Positions 22,938 to 35,600 of a stretch of 64,000 nt of DNA are shown in pieces; position 1 is the first letter of the stretch; every line of letters begins with the position of its first letter. The stretch spans positions 94,923-158,922 of the forward strand of contig WBMW01001316.1 in NCBI GenBank assembly GCA_013396635.1, written 5' to 3'. The position numbers and the translations under genes were made by a program. Source of the DNA: Penelope pileata (taxonomy: Eukaryota > Chordata > Aves > Galliformes > Cracidae). The notes under the pieces were generated by a model, which saw nothing but the letters and a program-made list of their open reading frames with translations, was not told the origin of the DNA and did not search any database.

Positions 22938-23635
22938 CTACCAAATATCACTGGTGAAGCTAAGCTCCCTTGCTGATAAAGGTAGCAATGGGTTGTTCCT
23001 GTGAAACTCCTGGGAATCCTTCATGGCATTGTTAAGAGGTAGCTGTCCATTTAGCAGTGTCAGAGGTATGTTACAATATGTGTGATGGTTGCTTATGGAA
23101 GCTATTGGCAATGTTGCTGCTGACACATCATATTCATATCCTCTGCAATAATGTCTTAGTTGCACAGAATCTGCTTGATGGCAATCAGTTACATCAGCCC
23201 GTGATCCTACCAACGTGGCAGAAGTGCCTGTGACAGCAAGAGAGGGTACAGTCTGGAGGTCTCCGAAAAGGCCCTGCTCCGCAGAATCCAGGACCTGATG
23301 CCGAGACACCACCTCCTTTTTCTTCCCTGGCATTTCAAAGACCAGGCGCTTCCAAAACTTAGAATTCAGTTTGCTGCTCTTTGGTCCTTTCCACTTGACC
23401 ACTGAGAGAAGTTTGATGGTGTGCTTTAAAGATTCCACTTCATGGTAATTCACTTTCCCTTTTAATTCAGTACACTCAATCAAAATAACTTTGATTTCTC
23501 CACTGACTAGCATGTTATGGAGTCTGTTTTCCACCTCAAAAATACTCCATCCTCTCCTGAGGACATAGTCTGGAGTTAACACGATAATGAGTCTTCTGCT
23601 TTGCTCAACACATCTTGTGAGATCTTCAATGTAGG
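22938..23635 (-). CDS. IL1RAPL2: IL1RAPL2 last exon: C-terminal TIR and family tail
   Basis: The acceptor is GTAATTTATAG|CCTAC. The exon codes 231 residues and a TAG stop at 22938-22940. It opens YIEDLTRCVEQSRRLIIVLT, continues RRGWSIFEVENRLHNMLVSG and IKVILIECTEL, and reaches TIR box 3 at SKFWKRLVFEMP. The rest, about 130 residues, is the tail typical of IL1RAPL proteins. It contains VLDSAEQGLFGDLQ, a Ser/Thr-rich stretch, YEYDVSAATLP, CNIPLTLLNGQLPLNN and the terminal ELSFTSDIW. In IL1RAPL1 the equivalent tail binds NCS-1 and PSD-95-type partners. Whether L2 does so is not shown by the sequence. Confidence 0.97.
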
Positions 23636-26600
23636 CTATAAATTACAGAAAGAGAGAAAGAGTAAAGAAGACTATCGTATCAAAGCATCAGACTTGCAAT
23701 TATGTTTAACAAAATCCTACAGCTCACTGCTCTACACCACTTAAGACTCGGGGCACTTCACGATACACTCCAACAGAAAAAGGACTGTGTATCACAACAC
23801 ATCTATATTAACAGGGTATAGAGAGAAATATAATGGGATATATGGAGAAAACTCCTTAATAACATCCTCAATTCTTAACTGTTTTTCTCTGTTCATCTCA
23901 ACAAAATGACATTTACATAATAACCTTGCTGTGTAGATGCACAGTGACTAAGAGTACATGGTTCACTTACTGAAAAATGCTAGGTCAAAGTCAATGTAAT
24001 ATTTGTATAAATTTTAACATTAATGCTGGTTACGATTACAGTCGCATTGTGTGAAGTACACTCTGGGAAGCAGTTCTTGTGTTTCAGATGGAAGGGCACA
24101 AGGATGCCACAGGGTGTGGAAACTGTAACTAGCAAGAGCTCAAAAAGAAACCAGCCCTCATCACATGCAGAAATTGTGCTGTTGCATAGAAGCAGCACGG
24201 TAACTCTTTAGGTGCTGACCACAAAAGCACAGTGGCATTCTTTGTGGCCCAATGGTTTATTTTAATATTACAAACCTGCGCTTCTATGTACCCCAAGGTA
24301 TTAACAGAAATTTCACAAGTGATGGAACAAATGGAAAATTTATGCTTACTGGATGTGTTTATTTGCTCAAACATCAGTGACAAAGAAAACAACATTCTTT
24401 CGTTCATGCACACTGAGTAGTTGTGAATTATCAGTGTAAACGGAAATGCCAGCCCCATCGTCAGCTCCATGATGTCAACTTATTGAACTACAAAATGTTC
24501 TTGAAGTTGGACTTGGGTTTTGACTGAGTTTCACTTGTCCCAGAGATGGTAGGGAAGAGATGCCAACTGTATTGGTCTGACATGGAACAGGATGGGAAAG
24601 AGGTCTACTAACAGACCTGATCCAAAACCCATTCAAATGACTGGACTTCAACAAATTTTAGTGGGTTTTGAGTCAAGACCAGAAAAATGAAAACAACTGA
24701 AAATAAATACTAAGATCAGGAAAGTGCTCGCTGGTTGCATAGCACTGTGATTGCAAGCTTAGTGACAGGATATAATCATGATTACTTTTTGTAATTATGT
24801 GAACCTCTTGACCATGCTATTCAGAATGTGCTGTCTGACAACAGAGGAAAAGCATGTGTTATAAATGAAGACTTGGACACAAGAGCTGCACAGAACAGAT
24901 CTTTACTTAGCACAGGGCAGGGCCTCTCTTACACACACTGCCCTCTAGCAGGAACAATGGTTACAAATAACATCATTAATCAACATCTGTTACTGCAAGA
25001 CTCATTTTTATAGTCCCAGGCACCATACCACAGCATGCTTATTCACACCACTTCCAGTAAAGCAAATAGCTACAAAATAGGCCAACAGGAACATTCTAAA
25101 ATAGCTTATTTTCATGAGACTGAAGGCATAGTTAGCATCAAATCTGCCTTTACTAATGTTTTATTTCACCACTTAGTAGCAAGAAGAATTTCTTTCACAA
25201 ATGGAAAAAAGAGGCAATTGTAAACATCCCACAGACAAACAAGAATTTAAGACATACACATACATTACAAATCTCTATGCAACAATCCTGACTTTTAGTT
25301 AACGTTTTATGACTCTTAAATCATGCAGCACTTACAGATATTTAATTTTTTTCTTAAAATATTTTATGAGGTAAAACCCCACATTGCTCTGTGTAAAATA
25401 GTTACTCATGAATAAAACAACAAAAAAAAAATTCAACATTAAGATCCATGGGAGAGGCAGCAGAGAGGGGAGAGAATCAGCAACAATAAGAAAATGATAA
25501 GCAGAACTGATGAAACAAAACTTAAGGAAAGGTAGAAATGTTCAATACAATGGAAAGAAATTATCCCAATGTATCAACAGCTCAGATTCTTCATTTTCTT
25601 CCTTTCTTTCTGCTCCCAAAAAGAAAGAATTTAGGTGGGAAGCTTCATCATTAGAGGTTGGATCTGCAAGATACAGTAAAACAACAAACTATCATGCATC
25701 TTTCCTGAGACATATTCATCCCTCCTCCAAACAGCTCAGAACACTGCTAGGTACAAGACAGTTCTCTGCAGGACACAATGCCATTCAGTATCACACATCC
25801 CGGTTATTGCTAGGCACAGCCATGCATATCCTATATGCATCCAATTTAAAAAAAGTTACTTCCCTTTCATGTCTTCAAATATCCAGCAGCAATAATTACA
25901 ATAGCAACAACCTACCAGTAATCCATTATAATCCGTCTTAATCAAAAACTCACCGGACTCTGCTTTAGTTGAAGAGGAAATGAGCTGAGATTACAGGAAA
26001 AATTTCCTGTTTTCTCAGGTGGACACTTCTCCCCTCTGCGCCTCTCCCCTACTTTGGAATGCCCAGCTTACTTGATGGCTATTGCACCAATTTAGAGCTC
26101 TTTCTACAGACAACTTAACAGAGACCTTCACATACGACCACTAGGCGCTCCAGCAAATTCCAAGTTGCAGCTGGTTCAAAAACAGACACAGGCCAGCATA
26201 CAGTGGTCTGCTGGTGCACTGAAGATGAAATACACTGCATTACAGAAAAAGAGAAACCCAAATGAAAGGTAAACACATTTTCCAGGCGTCTGGCCCAGAA
26301 GCACTGAGTACTCTCAGTAACTTCAGCTTGGGACTACTACTAAAGTCAAGTGACAGCTTCTCTGGAGCACGTGGCTCCATTGGCTGCACTCTACAGCATG
26401 TCCAACAAACATTTCTGCAAGAAAAAGCAAAGAAGGACAGATTCTTGTCTTGCCTGGGGAGATTCACACTTTATTTTCTTCAGTGGAACAATACTGATGG
26501 CATAAATCATGGAGCTGCTAGATCGCTCTTCACTTCCAAATTAAGAGACTGCTCAAAATACCACAGGTTGAGCTGTCCTTAAGCGCTTAGTCCATTAGAA

Positions 26601-29600
26601 CTATTAAATACAAGCCAACTCTATTTGCAATGTAGGACTGAGAAAGAGAGCTGTTTTTGTCTTTCTAGTGAGCTAAAAAGTAATTGTTAGGCAATGGCTC
26701 TGTTTCACTTCCAGGAAGTAACTGAACAAGGCCTTCAGAATTCACATCACCTACCATCACCAACTGTAAGTTGGTCCATACAAATCTATTTCCACCAGGT
26801 AAGTCTCATTAAAACTTCATTTTTGTCAATGGAAGAGTCAACTTCAATGACATTTCACTGTGAGGTGAGCAAAAAAGTCTTCACAAAATCAGTATGGAAT
26901 AATTTGGTTTTATTTCCCAAAATTATATTTTATCATAAACTGTAATATAAGGTGCCAGAATTAGAATTAACTCACTTGATTTTAATGAAAAAGAACATTT
27001 ATCATCTTGACTTTTTCCCCCTCCTTTCCTTGAAATACCATTTTGTGATCTTGCACAAAACCAGTTATCAGAATGTTAGCACTTATCACAGGTCAAAAAA
27101 ATTAAAACATTGTGTAGCTCTGTCAGTAACTTACTTGCATCATGTGCAGTGTGACCTCCAAAGAAGTATGGACAGCAAGAAGTTTCACAGACAAGCCAAG
27201 TTTTTTGCATGATTGCTTCCAGTAATGAAGATAGATGACCTGACAGCAAATACACGCTCACTGAACACTCCCAACACGGAGTTATGCTGAATGGTAGTTC
27301 GGAGAACTTAAGTCCAAGATATGCATCCTATCTGCAAGAATGTAATCATGCGTAATTGTCTGTTGAATCTTGAATTAGCTACCCTAACCACAGGCTGAAA
27401 TCAAACCCAGACAACCAAACACGCAAACAGTCCAAGATCAAGAAAACTAATGAACACCATGGACACAGATCTGCTTACACCAAGAAATGTCTGACTAACT
27501 CGATTCAGATGATCTGCAGAAACAGTTGAGGGAGAGAGAAATAAAAGAACAGCAATCATATGAAGTCTTTACATATATTTTTGGCAAGGGTAGTCTGCAG
27601 CACCACAAGGGCCAAAGAGTATGCATCAAAACCCATACAGGCTGGTTCCTCCTGCTCTGGAAAGAACCAGTGATGCCGCATTTGGCAACATGACCATCAC
27701 TTGAGGAAGAGTTACTTATAGAAGAATAATTCAGTGCCAGCTCCCTAACGGAATGTTTCCCAAACTAACTCAGGTTACTTTAATACAACAAAAAAGATTA
27801 CGTCTTGCTTTTCCTATTTCTTAAACTGTTTGTTGCTCATGTTAGCCCTGGCCAGAACAGCGCCGACAGAAATGCATTTGGCACTGCTGAAACAGATCTG
27901 AGTGACAGCCCCAAAGAGAGCACAACCCCATATAAGCTAAGGGACAGCTGACGAGTACGACGGAAAGAAACAAATAACAGACCAGCATGACACACTCCCA
28001 GCCTTAAGTAGGAATGATTGAGGTGTTTGAAGTTGGTGATTTCGATGAAACTGGTACAGTGGTGGATGCTGGAATCAAAATTCTGGATATTTAGAGTCAA
28101 AGATTCACAGAATCATACAAGTTGGAAGTGGGATCAGGAGGTCTCCAGGTCAATCCTCTGCCCAAACCAGGAAGAGATAAGATTGCTCAGTGCCTTGTTC
28201 AGTAGAGTTCTGAAGATTTCCAAGGATGTAGGTTTCTTATCCAGTGACTTTGGGTACTGTTCTGGTGTCTGATCACCCTTCATGGCAAAGAAAATTTTCC
28301 ACATATTTAATTGGAATTTTCACTGTTGCAGCTTGTATGTCTTACTCAAGAACTGTGCATCTCCAAGAGCCTGGTTCCATCTTCTCTGAGCTTTCCATCA
28401 GAAAGACAACAATAAGATTCTCCCTTGGTTTTGTCTTCATTGGCCTTTTCTTCAAGAAATACAGTTCTTTTGGCCTCCCCTCTTACACTGTGTGCTCCAG
28501 CTTCCTGATCCTGGTGACTTTCAGTAGACCACTACAGGGCAGGCAGGCAGCTTGTTGGGTAGCCAGCCTGGCTTGGCTGACTCTAAAGAGGAGTTTGTTC
28601 ATATTTATTCCACTGCCATTCCTCTGAATTTCATTTTTACATGCTTGTCATTAGCTGCACGATTCATATTGAGCAGACAGCCAGGGACTTCTGAAAGGAA
28701 TTTGTGGCGCTGAGTACTCTCTTTCCATTCCACATAAATGGTGTCATGTACCCAACGAAGGCTCCTTGGGAACCCTGGGCAGACTGTCCAAGTGGGTTTT
28801 CTTCATCCATGAACCCAGAAAGCTGGAATTCACGGGGCAAAAAAAAAAGCACCAACAAAAAACCCCAAATGAAACATAAAAGAAACTCATCACAGATGGG
28901 CAGATAAAACTCTAATACGCTAGATATGCAATATTGAATAGGATGGAAAGAATGATAGTGGCTAAGAAGCTTAGTAACAATTGCAACTGCATCTCAGAGA
29001 TCACAGTCTCCTTATACACGTTCAATTATGCCTTAGGTGCCCATGCAGACAGGTGTATGTGCTGTCAGCTTTGAGAACATGAAGAATGCTCTCTGCTAAG
29101 ACCACAGAAAACTCTTTAAGAAAGGACAGCTGCAATGAATGTCAAACTTGGTCTTGCTACTTGCACAGGACGTTGTATCTGTGTCATGTTGCCCTGTCAC
29201 CTCTCCTCCTGCCTGCATGGCCACGTGCACTTCTGCACAAGACAGATCAGAGGAGCAGTGGCTGCTCGAGTCCTGCTTCCATCTCACCAGTTCAGGAGCT
29301 GGATCCTCTCACGTTGCTCTTGGTGTTGCTTGCAACACTGAGAGTGACTGCAAAGGTCTTGGCTGGCCACTGCGAGGTGCCTTCCCAACAATTTTCCTGT
29401 TGGGACAAAATGGACCCCTGGAATAGTAATCGCATTCCAGCTTCGCAGGGCACAAAAAACAATGCCTACTGCAAATGTGACTCAGCCCCATCTGACCTGG
29501 ACTCTTGAGGCTAGAGATCTGCTTTCCAGTGGTGAAGAGGTGGCCTCAGCCCCCACTGCCATCATCTGTGTCCTCCTCAGGATGGCAACAGCTGCTCCAC

Positions 29601-32600
29601 GTGCAACTTGAAACAGTCTCAGCACCAAGCCAAAGTGTCGAGCTGGTCTATGCAGTGGGGACACTGCCAGGGTCCTCCTTCAGCAGAGGAGCTCTCTGCT
29701 GGGTGAGCGAGCCCCTGCACAGGCACATCTGGCTCTAGTATCCCCCTTAGCTGCAGGGGGACATGCAGAGCCTATCATGGCTTTTCCCCAGAGGTTAGAG
29801 ATGAGCCAGCTGGCAAAAACAAAATCAAGCTTGTCCCTGAATTTTTCTGAAGTCAGCTTTTCAGTTTGTTCAGAGAAGTGTCCAAGAAAGACAAATGAAA
29901 TGCTATTTAACAAACCTATTTTTTGCTTACTCTCAAATAGCAGCAGCACATATTGCTTCACACCAGGAAGCAAACGCAATAATGCACACCCTCCTGTGGC
30001 AGCACCTGAAAATTGCAGAGATTATATGAAACAACCAGCCTCACAGAACACATCTGATTTGCTGGAATCACACATTTAAGTACGCAGAAGAGATACAGAA
30101 GGAAATGTCAACATGGAGAGTGGGAAAACGTAATATCACACAAAGTCATTTTCACTAAAAGACAAGGAAATGCGGTGCATGTGAGAAGAAATATTTCTTA
30201 AAATCAAAAAAGATAACTGTGATCAAAATATCATTCTATACAAATCTGCCCTGAAGAACTGCATATTTTGTCACATCTGAATATGTCTGTTCACCTCTGA
30301 AATTTTTAGCAGATCAATACCACGTCATGCTGCCTGATCTCTTCACTACACATTGCAAGCCCTTGTAAACTGGTGAGCACTGCACAGAAGACAGAAAAAG
30401 CCATGTTCCGTTTCTCCTCTGCACACAGAGAGCTTACAAATGCCCAAGTTTGAGTCATCCCTCCTTCCCCATCACCTCTTCCTCTCTCTTGCCCCCTCAA
30501 ACTAAATTGTCACTCCCCACATCTTTTTCAAAGCCAAAGCATGCAAATTACACTCATTTCAGATCCACGTTTTATTCTGCATTGTCATTATGTCTGATTA
30601 AGCGCTCTTGAAGCTTCCCATGTTAGCATCAGGCCCTTTCATAATAATGAAGAAGTGAGTTTGAGAGGAAAAAAGTAGTATTAAGCCTGTGAATGCTCAC
30701 AAATGAGAATTGACATTTTCAGGTATCCTACATTTTCAGGAGAGGTTTAATGAATACCCAAAGCAATGACAAGTATTTACTGAGTGTCTGACTGACAAAA
30801 ATAGATGAAAATACAATATCATGCTGCTGGTACAGCAGCTGGAACAAAGAATCTCATTTCAGATTAATTTGTGCTTCAGTATCGTTATCACTGAAAGGCC
30901 AGATTTAAATGTCTTAATACACTTGTATAACTGCCATGTATAACTGCTATATTACTGGATATGAAACAACTATTTACTATACTTCTGTGATTTTTAACAC
31001 AAAAAGACATTTTTCCTAAATATCTAATAATTCAGTACTGCTTGCCTGGGCTGCCATAAATAAAAAGTCTACACCCTAGAAAGCAGACGTGTCTCATGTT
31101 TCAGTAGATTAATGGATTAAAACTCATACTTCACAGGGTCTGAGTTTCTTTACAGAGCAAAAGGAACAGAGGAAGCAGCTCTAGCTTAGGATCTGCAAAC
31201 ACACAGAGTCATTTCAAGCCATTACAGGAGACTTTGAATGATCTCTGACTAGGCTCTGACTCCTCTCTCCCAGTGGGACTAGAGTCAGAACTGCTTCCAT
31301 CTCCCTCAAATAACAGAGAAGAAACAGGCTTCAACTTCTAGGGCAGGCACTGGGGTTTGGCAGCAGTGAAGCAGCAGTTTCAAGTCTTTGGCAGGCAGGC
31401 TGCTCATGCTGCTGTGTTCTAGCTGTTTCACGTTTGGGGACATCTGCTCCAGTACAGCCATTGCGTTATTTTCTTGTTCATATTTCCTATCCAGTAGTAA
31501 ATACAGAGAGATTATACTATCTTTTAGCGTTTTTCACTGAAATGATATGCAGACAGAATTAGTTAAAAAAATAATAAAAGGATTATATTTTTCACATGGG
31601 TAGTATTTCAAATAAATATGGTACTAAAGCAAACATACTGTGCGGTCATCAACATGATGCATATAATTTATGGTCTTTTTGACTTGTCCAAAAATGGATC
31701 AGAAGAAGATGCTATTCTTCTAGATGCTATACACACAGCTAAGAAGGCATTAACTGTTGGTACAGACATCCAAAAACGCTGTTGAATCTTCAGACAGAAA
31801 CCAAACTGATTTGGAGTGGACACTGTCAGCATGGACAATGGCATCGGGTCAACAGCACTGTACACAGTTGTCTGAAGAATTAGTATTACTTACAGAACAA
31901 CAATACTGCTCAAAAATGTCACTTTTGGTCAAAACTCTAATAGAAAGTTGCATGTATGCCTTTAACTGGAAACGAATGTGGCTCTTTATAAGATTTCAAA
32001 GTAAGGAAAAAAAGACAGACGAAAAAGTAATTACTGAAAAAAATTATTTTCAATGATGGAAAAGACTAAAAAATCTTTTTTTGGATTTTCATTTTTAGCT
32101 AATTGTGTCTGACAGAAATTTTAGATTACAGTACTGCTTGCAGCACAGCAGCTTCCCCTACAGAAAGGTCCAGCTTCTGCCTCCACTGGAATCAACAGTT
32201 GCTCCCTCTGGTTTCAGTGGTGCAGGAACAGACTATAACCTAGAGCTCAAATATATAGCAGCAAGGAAACTTATCCACTGCTTACAGCTGCTTCACAAAG
32301 AGAGGTTTTCCATATCAAGTAATTACAGCACAGTCCAGGCCTTCATAACACATCAGAAATGAAATTAAAATTCAAGTGTCAGAAATACTTACTTCCACTA
32401 GGGATCAGGTCCCTATCTGGAATGAAGAGCTTATATCCATAGTGCTTCTCTAGAACATCTGGCAGAATCTCAAGTGCAAACTGCTCCTCTTCATTATTAT
32501 CACAATCTAATGCATCAGGATCCACTTTGGTGTATGACAGATACGCATCATATTCTTTGTTATCTGTAAGGAAGCAAACGTGTTCAGCCTGCTGTTTGCA

Positions 32601-35600
32601 AGAGCACCACAAAAAGCACAGAGCAGTTTTAGAAAATGTATTATTCCTAGAAACAATCAGAATCATAGAGTACCCTGAGTTGGAAGAGACCCATAAGGAT
32701 CACCAAGTCCAACCCTCAGCCCAACACAGCACCCACCAAACCCAAACCCAACGGCTGAGAGCGGTGACCCAATGCTCCCTGAGCTCCGGCAGCGTGGGGC
32801 CGTGTCCCTGCCCTGGGCACTGTGCCGTGCCCACCCCCCTGGGCAGAGCCTTTCCTCACCCCCACCCGGCCCTCCCCTGACAGCTCTGGGCCGTTCCCCC
32901 AGAGCAGAGCTCAGCGCTGCCCTCCGCTCCCTGTGAGGGGCTGCAGCTGCCATGAGGCCTCCCCTCAGCCTCCTCTGCTCTGGGCTGAGCAAACCCAGGA
33001 ACCTCAGCTGCTCCCCGTACATCTTCTCTAAACCCTTCGCCATCTTTTTAGCTGTGCTTTGGAAGCTCTCTAATAGGAAGGAGGAGGAAGGAGAAATACA
33101 TGCAGTTAGAGGNCTGCAGTCCTCCCTTAGAAGCTGTCTAATAGTTTCATGTCCTTCTAATAATTGTGGCGCCCAAAACTTCACACAGGGCTTGAGGTGA
33201 GGCCACACCAGTGCAGAGCAGAGCAGGACAATCCCCTTCCTCACCTAGCTAGCAATGAACACACATTTCCCCACTAAAATTGGTACTTCATAGGAACGGC
33301 TTCATAGCCCGGCTTTTGCAGAGAAATTTCCAGGTACAAAGGATATCCAACAGTTTTCCTACACATGGCGAGCTAGCTAGTAACAGCCTCACGTGGTCAG
33401 TGTACACATTTCACACCTGAGAAGATCTTGAGCAAAATTCTGATGCAAATACTAAAGCTGGAACTTCTTATTTTAATCCTTTACATATCACTAGTGGAAA
33501 TCTTTCTTTCAACTCCTAAGAGTGCTATGATTATGGAAAAGTTCTGAGCTCTCACTCAGAAGAGAACACCCCTCCACAAGTAAATGCAACAAATGGATGA
33601 GTTAGCTCAAATGAACACTGATTACACAGAAAACAATGCCAAACACTAACAGCCTAAAGCATTGATTCAGATTTTTTTCCAGTTTTTACACCTAATGTAA
33701 TTTCAGAGGCCACTTGATCCAGGATGTTTTACATAACTGGAGCTCACAATATCAGAGCCAAAAAATAACTCCAAGAGCAAGTCTGGAGCAGGAAAAGACT
33801 ACTCCTGCACTACTACCCGTAGCTCTGGGGCAGAGGGAAAGCCTTGGTGCTTCATCAAGAGGTGGAGGCAGGCAGGGGGTGACAGAGGGGGCCCCAGGCA
33901 ATGCCCTGCAAGGATAGACGGGATGTGACACTGAGGTTTGGCTAGAAGGGGCAACATAATTCCTTCCTCTGCCTGTGCAACACTGAGGCTACTCTCCAGC
34001 TCTTTGGAACTGACACAGAGCTGAGAGCTGACAAGCGTGCCAAAACCACAAGTGGTACCACAATCGAGCCTGCGATCCATGCTATGACCAGACTGTCTTA
34101 GTGACATTTCTCTTTGTTATTCCTCTGCACTAATGGAAAACAGTGTATTGGAAAAGTCAGCCTTTAGGAATCCAGTCTGGGAAAAAGCACAGCTGCCATT
34201 ATTTACAGAAAATGAAAAGTCAAATAGTTTATGTTGTGAGGACAAAACTGCATGAATGGAGGATCACTGAGCACCAATCATCTGTAAAGAATTGTGCACA
34301 TGAAAAGTAACGAGAGCAGTTAAAACTCATCAATACTTTCCAATAAATAGAAAACAATAGCTAATCATAGCACAACACATTTGATGACCTTAAAACGATG
34401 GTTCTTGTAATTCTTGACACAAAGCTAGACTCATGAGGGTCAGAGCTACAGACAAAGCATGTGACTAATTGTGTCTGTAAAAGACAATTTTCATAGTGTC
34501 ACTGTAGCTGTCTGGGAGGACGTCCACCTGGCTTGCTGATATTTCTCTGAAATCAACAGTTCACAAAAATAGTAGTTACTGAAGGAAAGATGACAGAAGA
34601 ACAAACAGCAAATAAATAAAGGTTAGTCAGCTCTGGGGGCCTATCCAAAACCTGCTATCCCGTCCATAATGAAACTTGCCAAAACCTTTTAAGAGAAGTC
34701 AGCCACCAAGTGATCCGGGGGACAAACATCCCTGAAAACATTTGAAAGCTCTGCAAAGGCAACAAAGCAAACCCCAGAGCACTGACGTGCCTGGTTACAA
34801 AGCAGCATGGAATCTGTGCACCCACAGACAGGAAGATATAGACTGGAAACAATGTGCATGCAGTCCTTGTGCTGAGTCCTGCTTCTTCCAGCTGCATGGG
34901 TACAGCCCGCTCTCCAGTCCCCTCTCTCACAATGCAAACATGCAAGAAGCAGATAGAACGAGCTCCCCTGGGCCTCCTGTGAGCCCGTATGCTTGTGCTA
35001 TATCTCTGCAGTCTGAGCTCCCTCTTCACAAGCCTCACACACGCTGGGGTGTTAGCAGAAAGACCTATGCTTGCCCACTGCTTGCTCTGTGTGCTTTGGA
35101 GGCAGCGTTGTTGAGGGTCATTTTCTAAATGGCTTCTCTTAATCTTCAGTATTGCCAAAATGTTTCCTCTAAAAACAACACTATGATGTACAACACAGGA
35201 AGTAAACGCATCCAACATCACTTACATGGATATTTTTAGAAATAAGATAAAGCAAATCTGTTGAGTTCCAAATCTTTTGTTTTAAAGAAATACATGCATA
35301 AATTGGATATGATCCTGCTGAAGAAACTCGTGCAAAACAAGATAAAGCTGTTGAGAAGAAGAACTGGTTAAACAAGCTTATCTTGCAGATATGGCAGGAA
35401 ATGCCAGCTTGGCATCTCCCTGTGGGTCGTTTGCATCACAGAACAAAGACAAGATGGATTTTGTCAAACAAGAGACAAAGATGGCTCTAGTTGGGCAAAA
35501 TGACAGGGATACTTACTCGGGGGCTGAGCATGTGGTAGGTGGACCGAGAAGAATGTAACCCCAAGTACCTTAGCCAATGGGAAAAGCGGGAGGTCTCACT

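Larger units (their letters stand above)
23636..32392 (-). other. IL1RAPL2: IL1RAPL2 intron between the two TIR exons
   Basis: An 8.8-kb intron with donor GTAAGT at 32392 and acceptor ATAG at 23636. It holds an LTR-like block (24855-25040) and an old CR1 (28108-28560). The rest is unique AT-rich sequence. Confidence 0.85.

Noticed and set aside
32564..32666. Reading the TIR exon upstream to an internal start (MILIVSRNN...)
   Set aside because: The open frame continues into the intron, but the TTACAG acceptor at 32564 and phase match with the membrane exon show that the extension is not coding.
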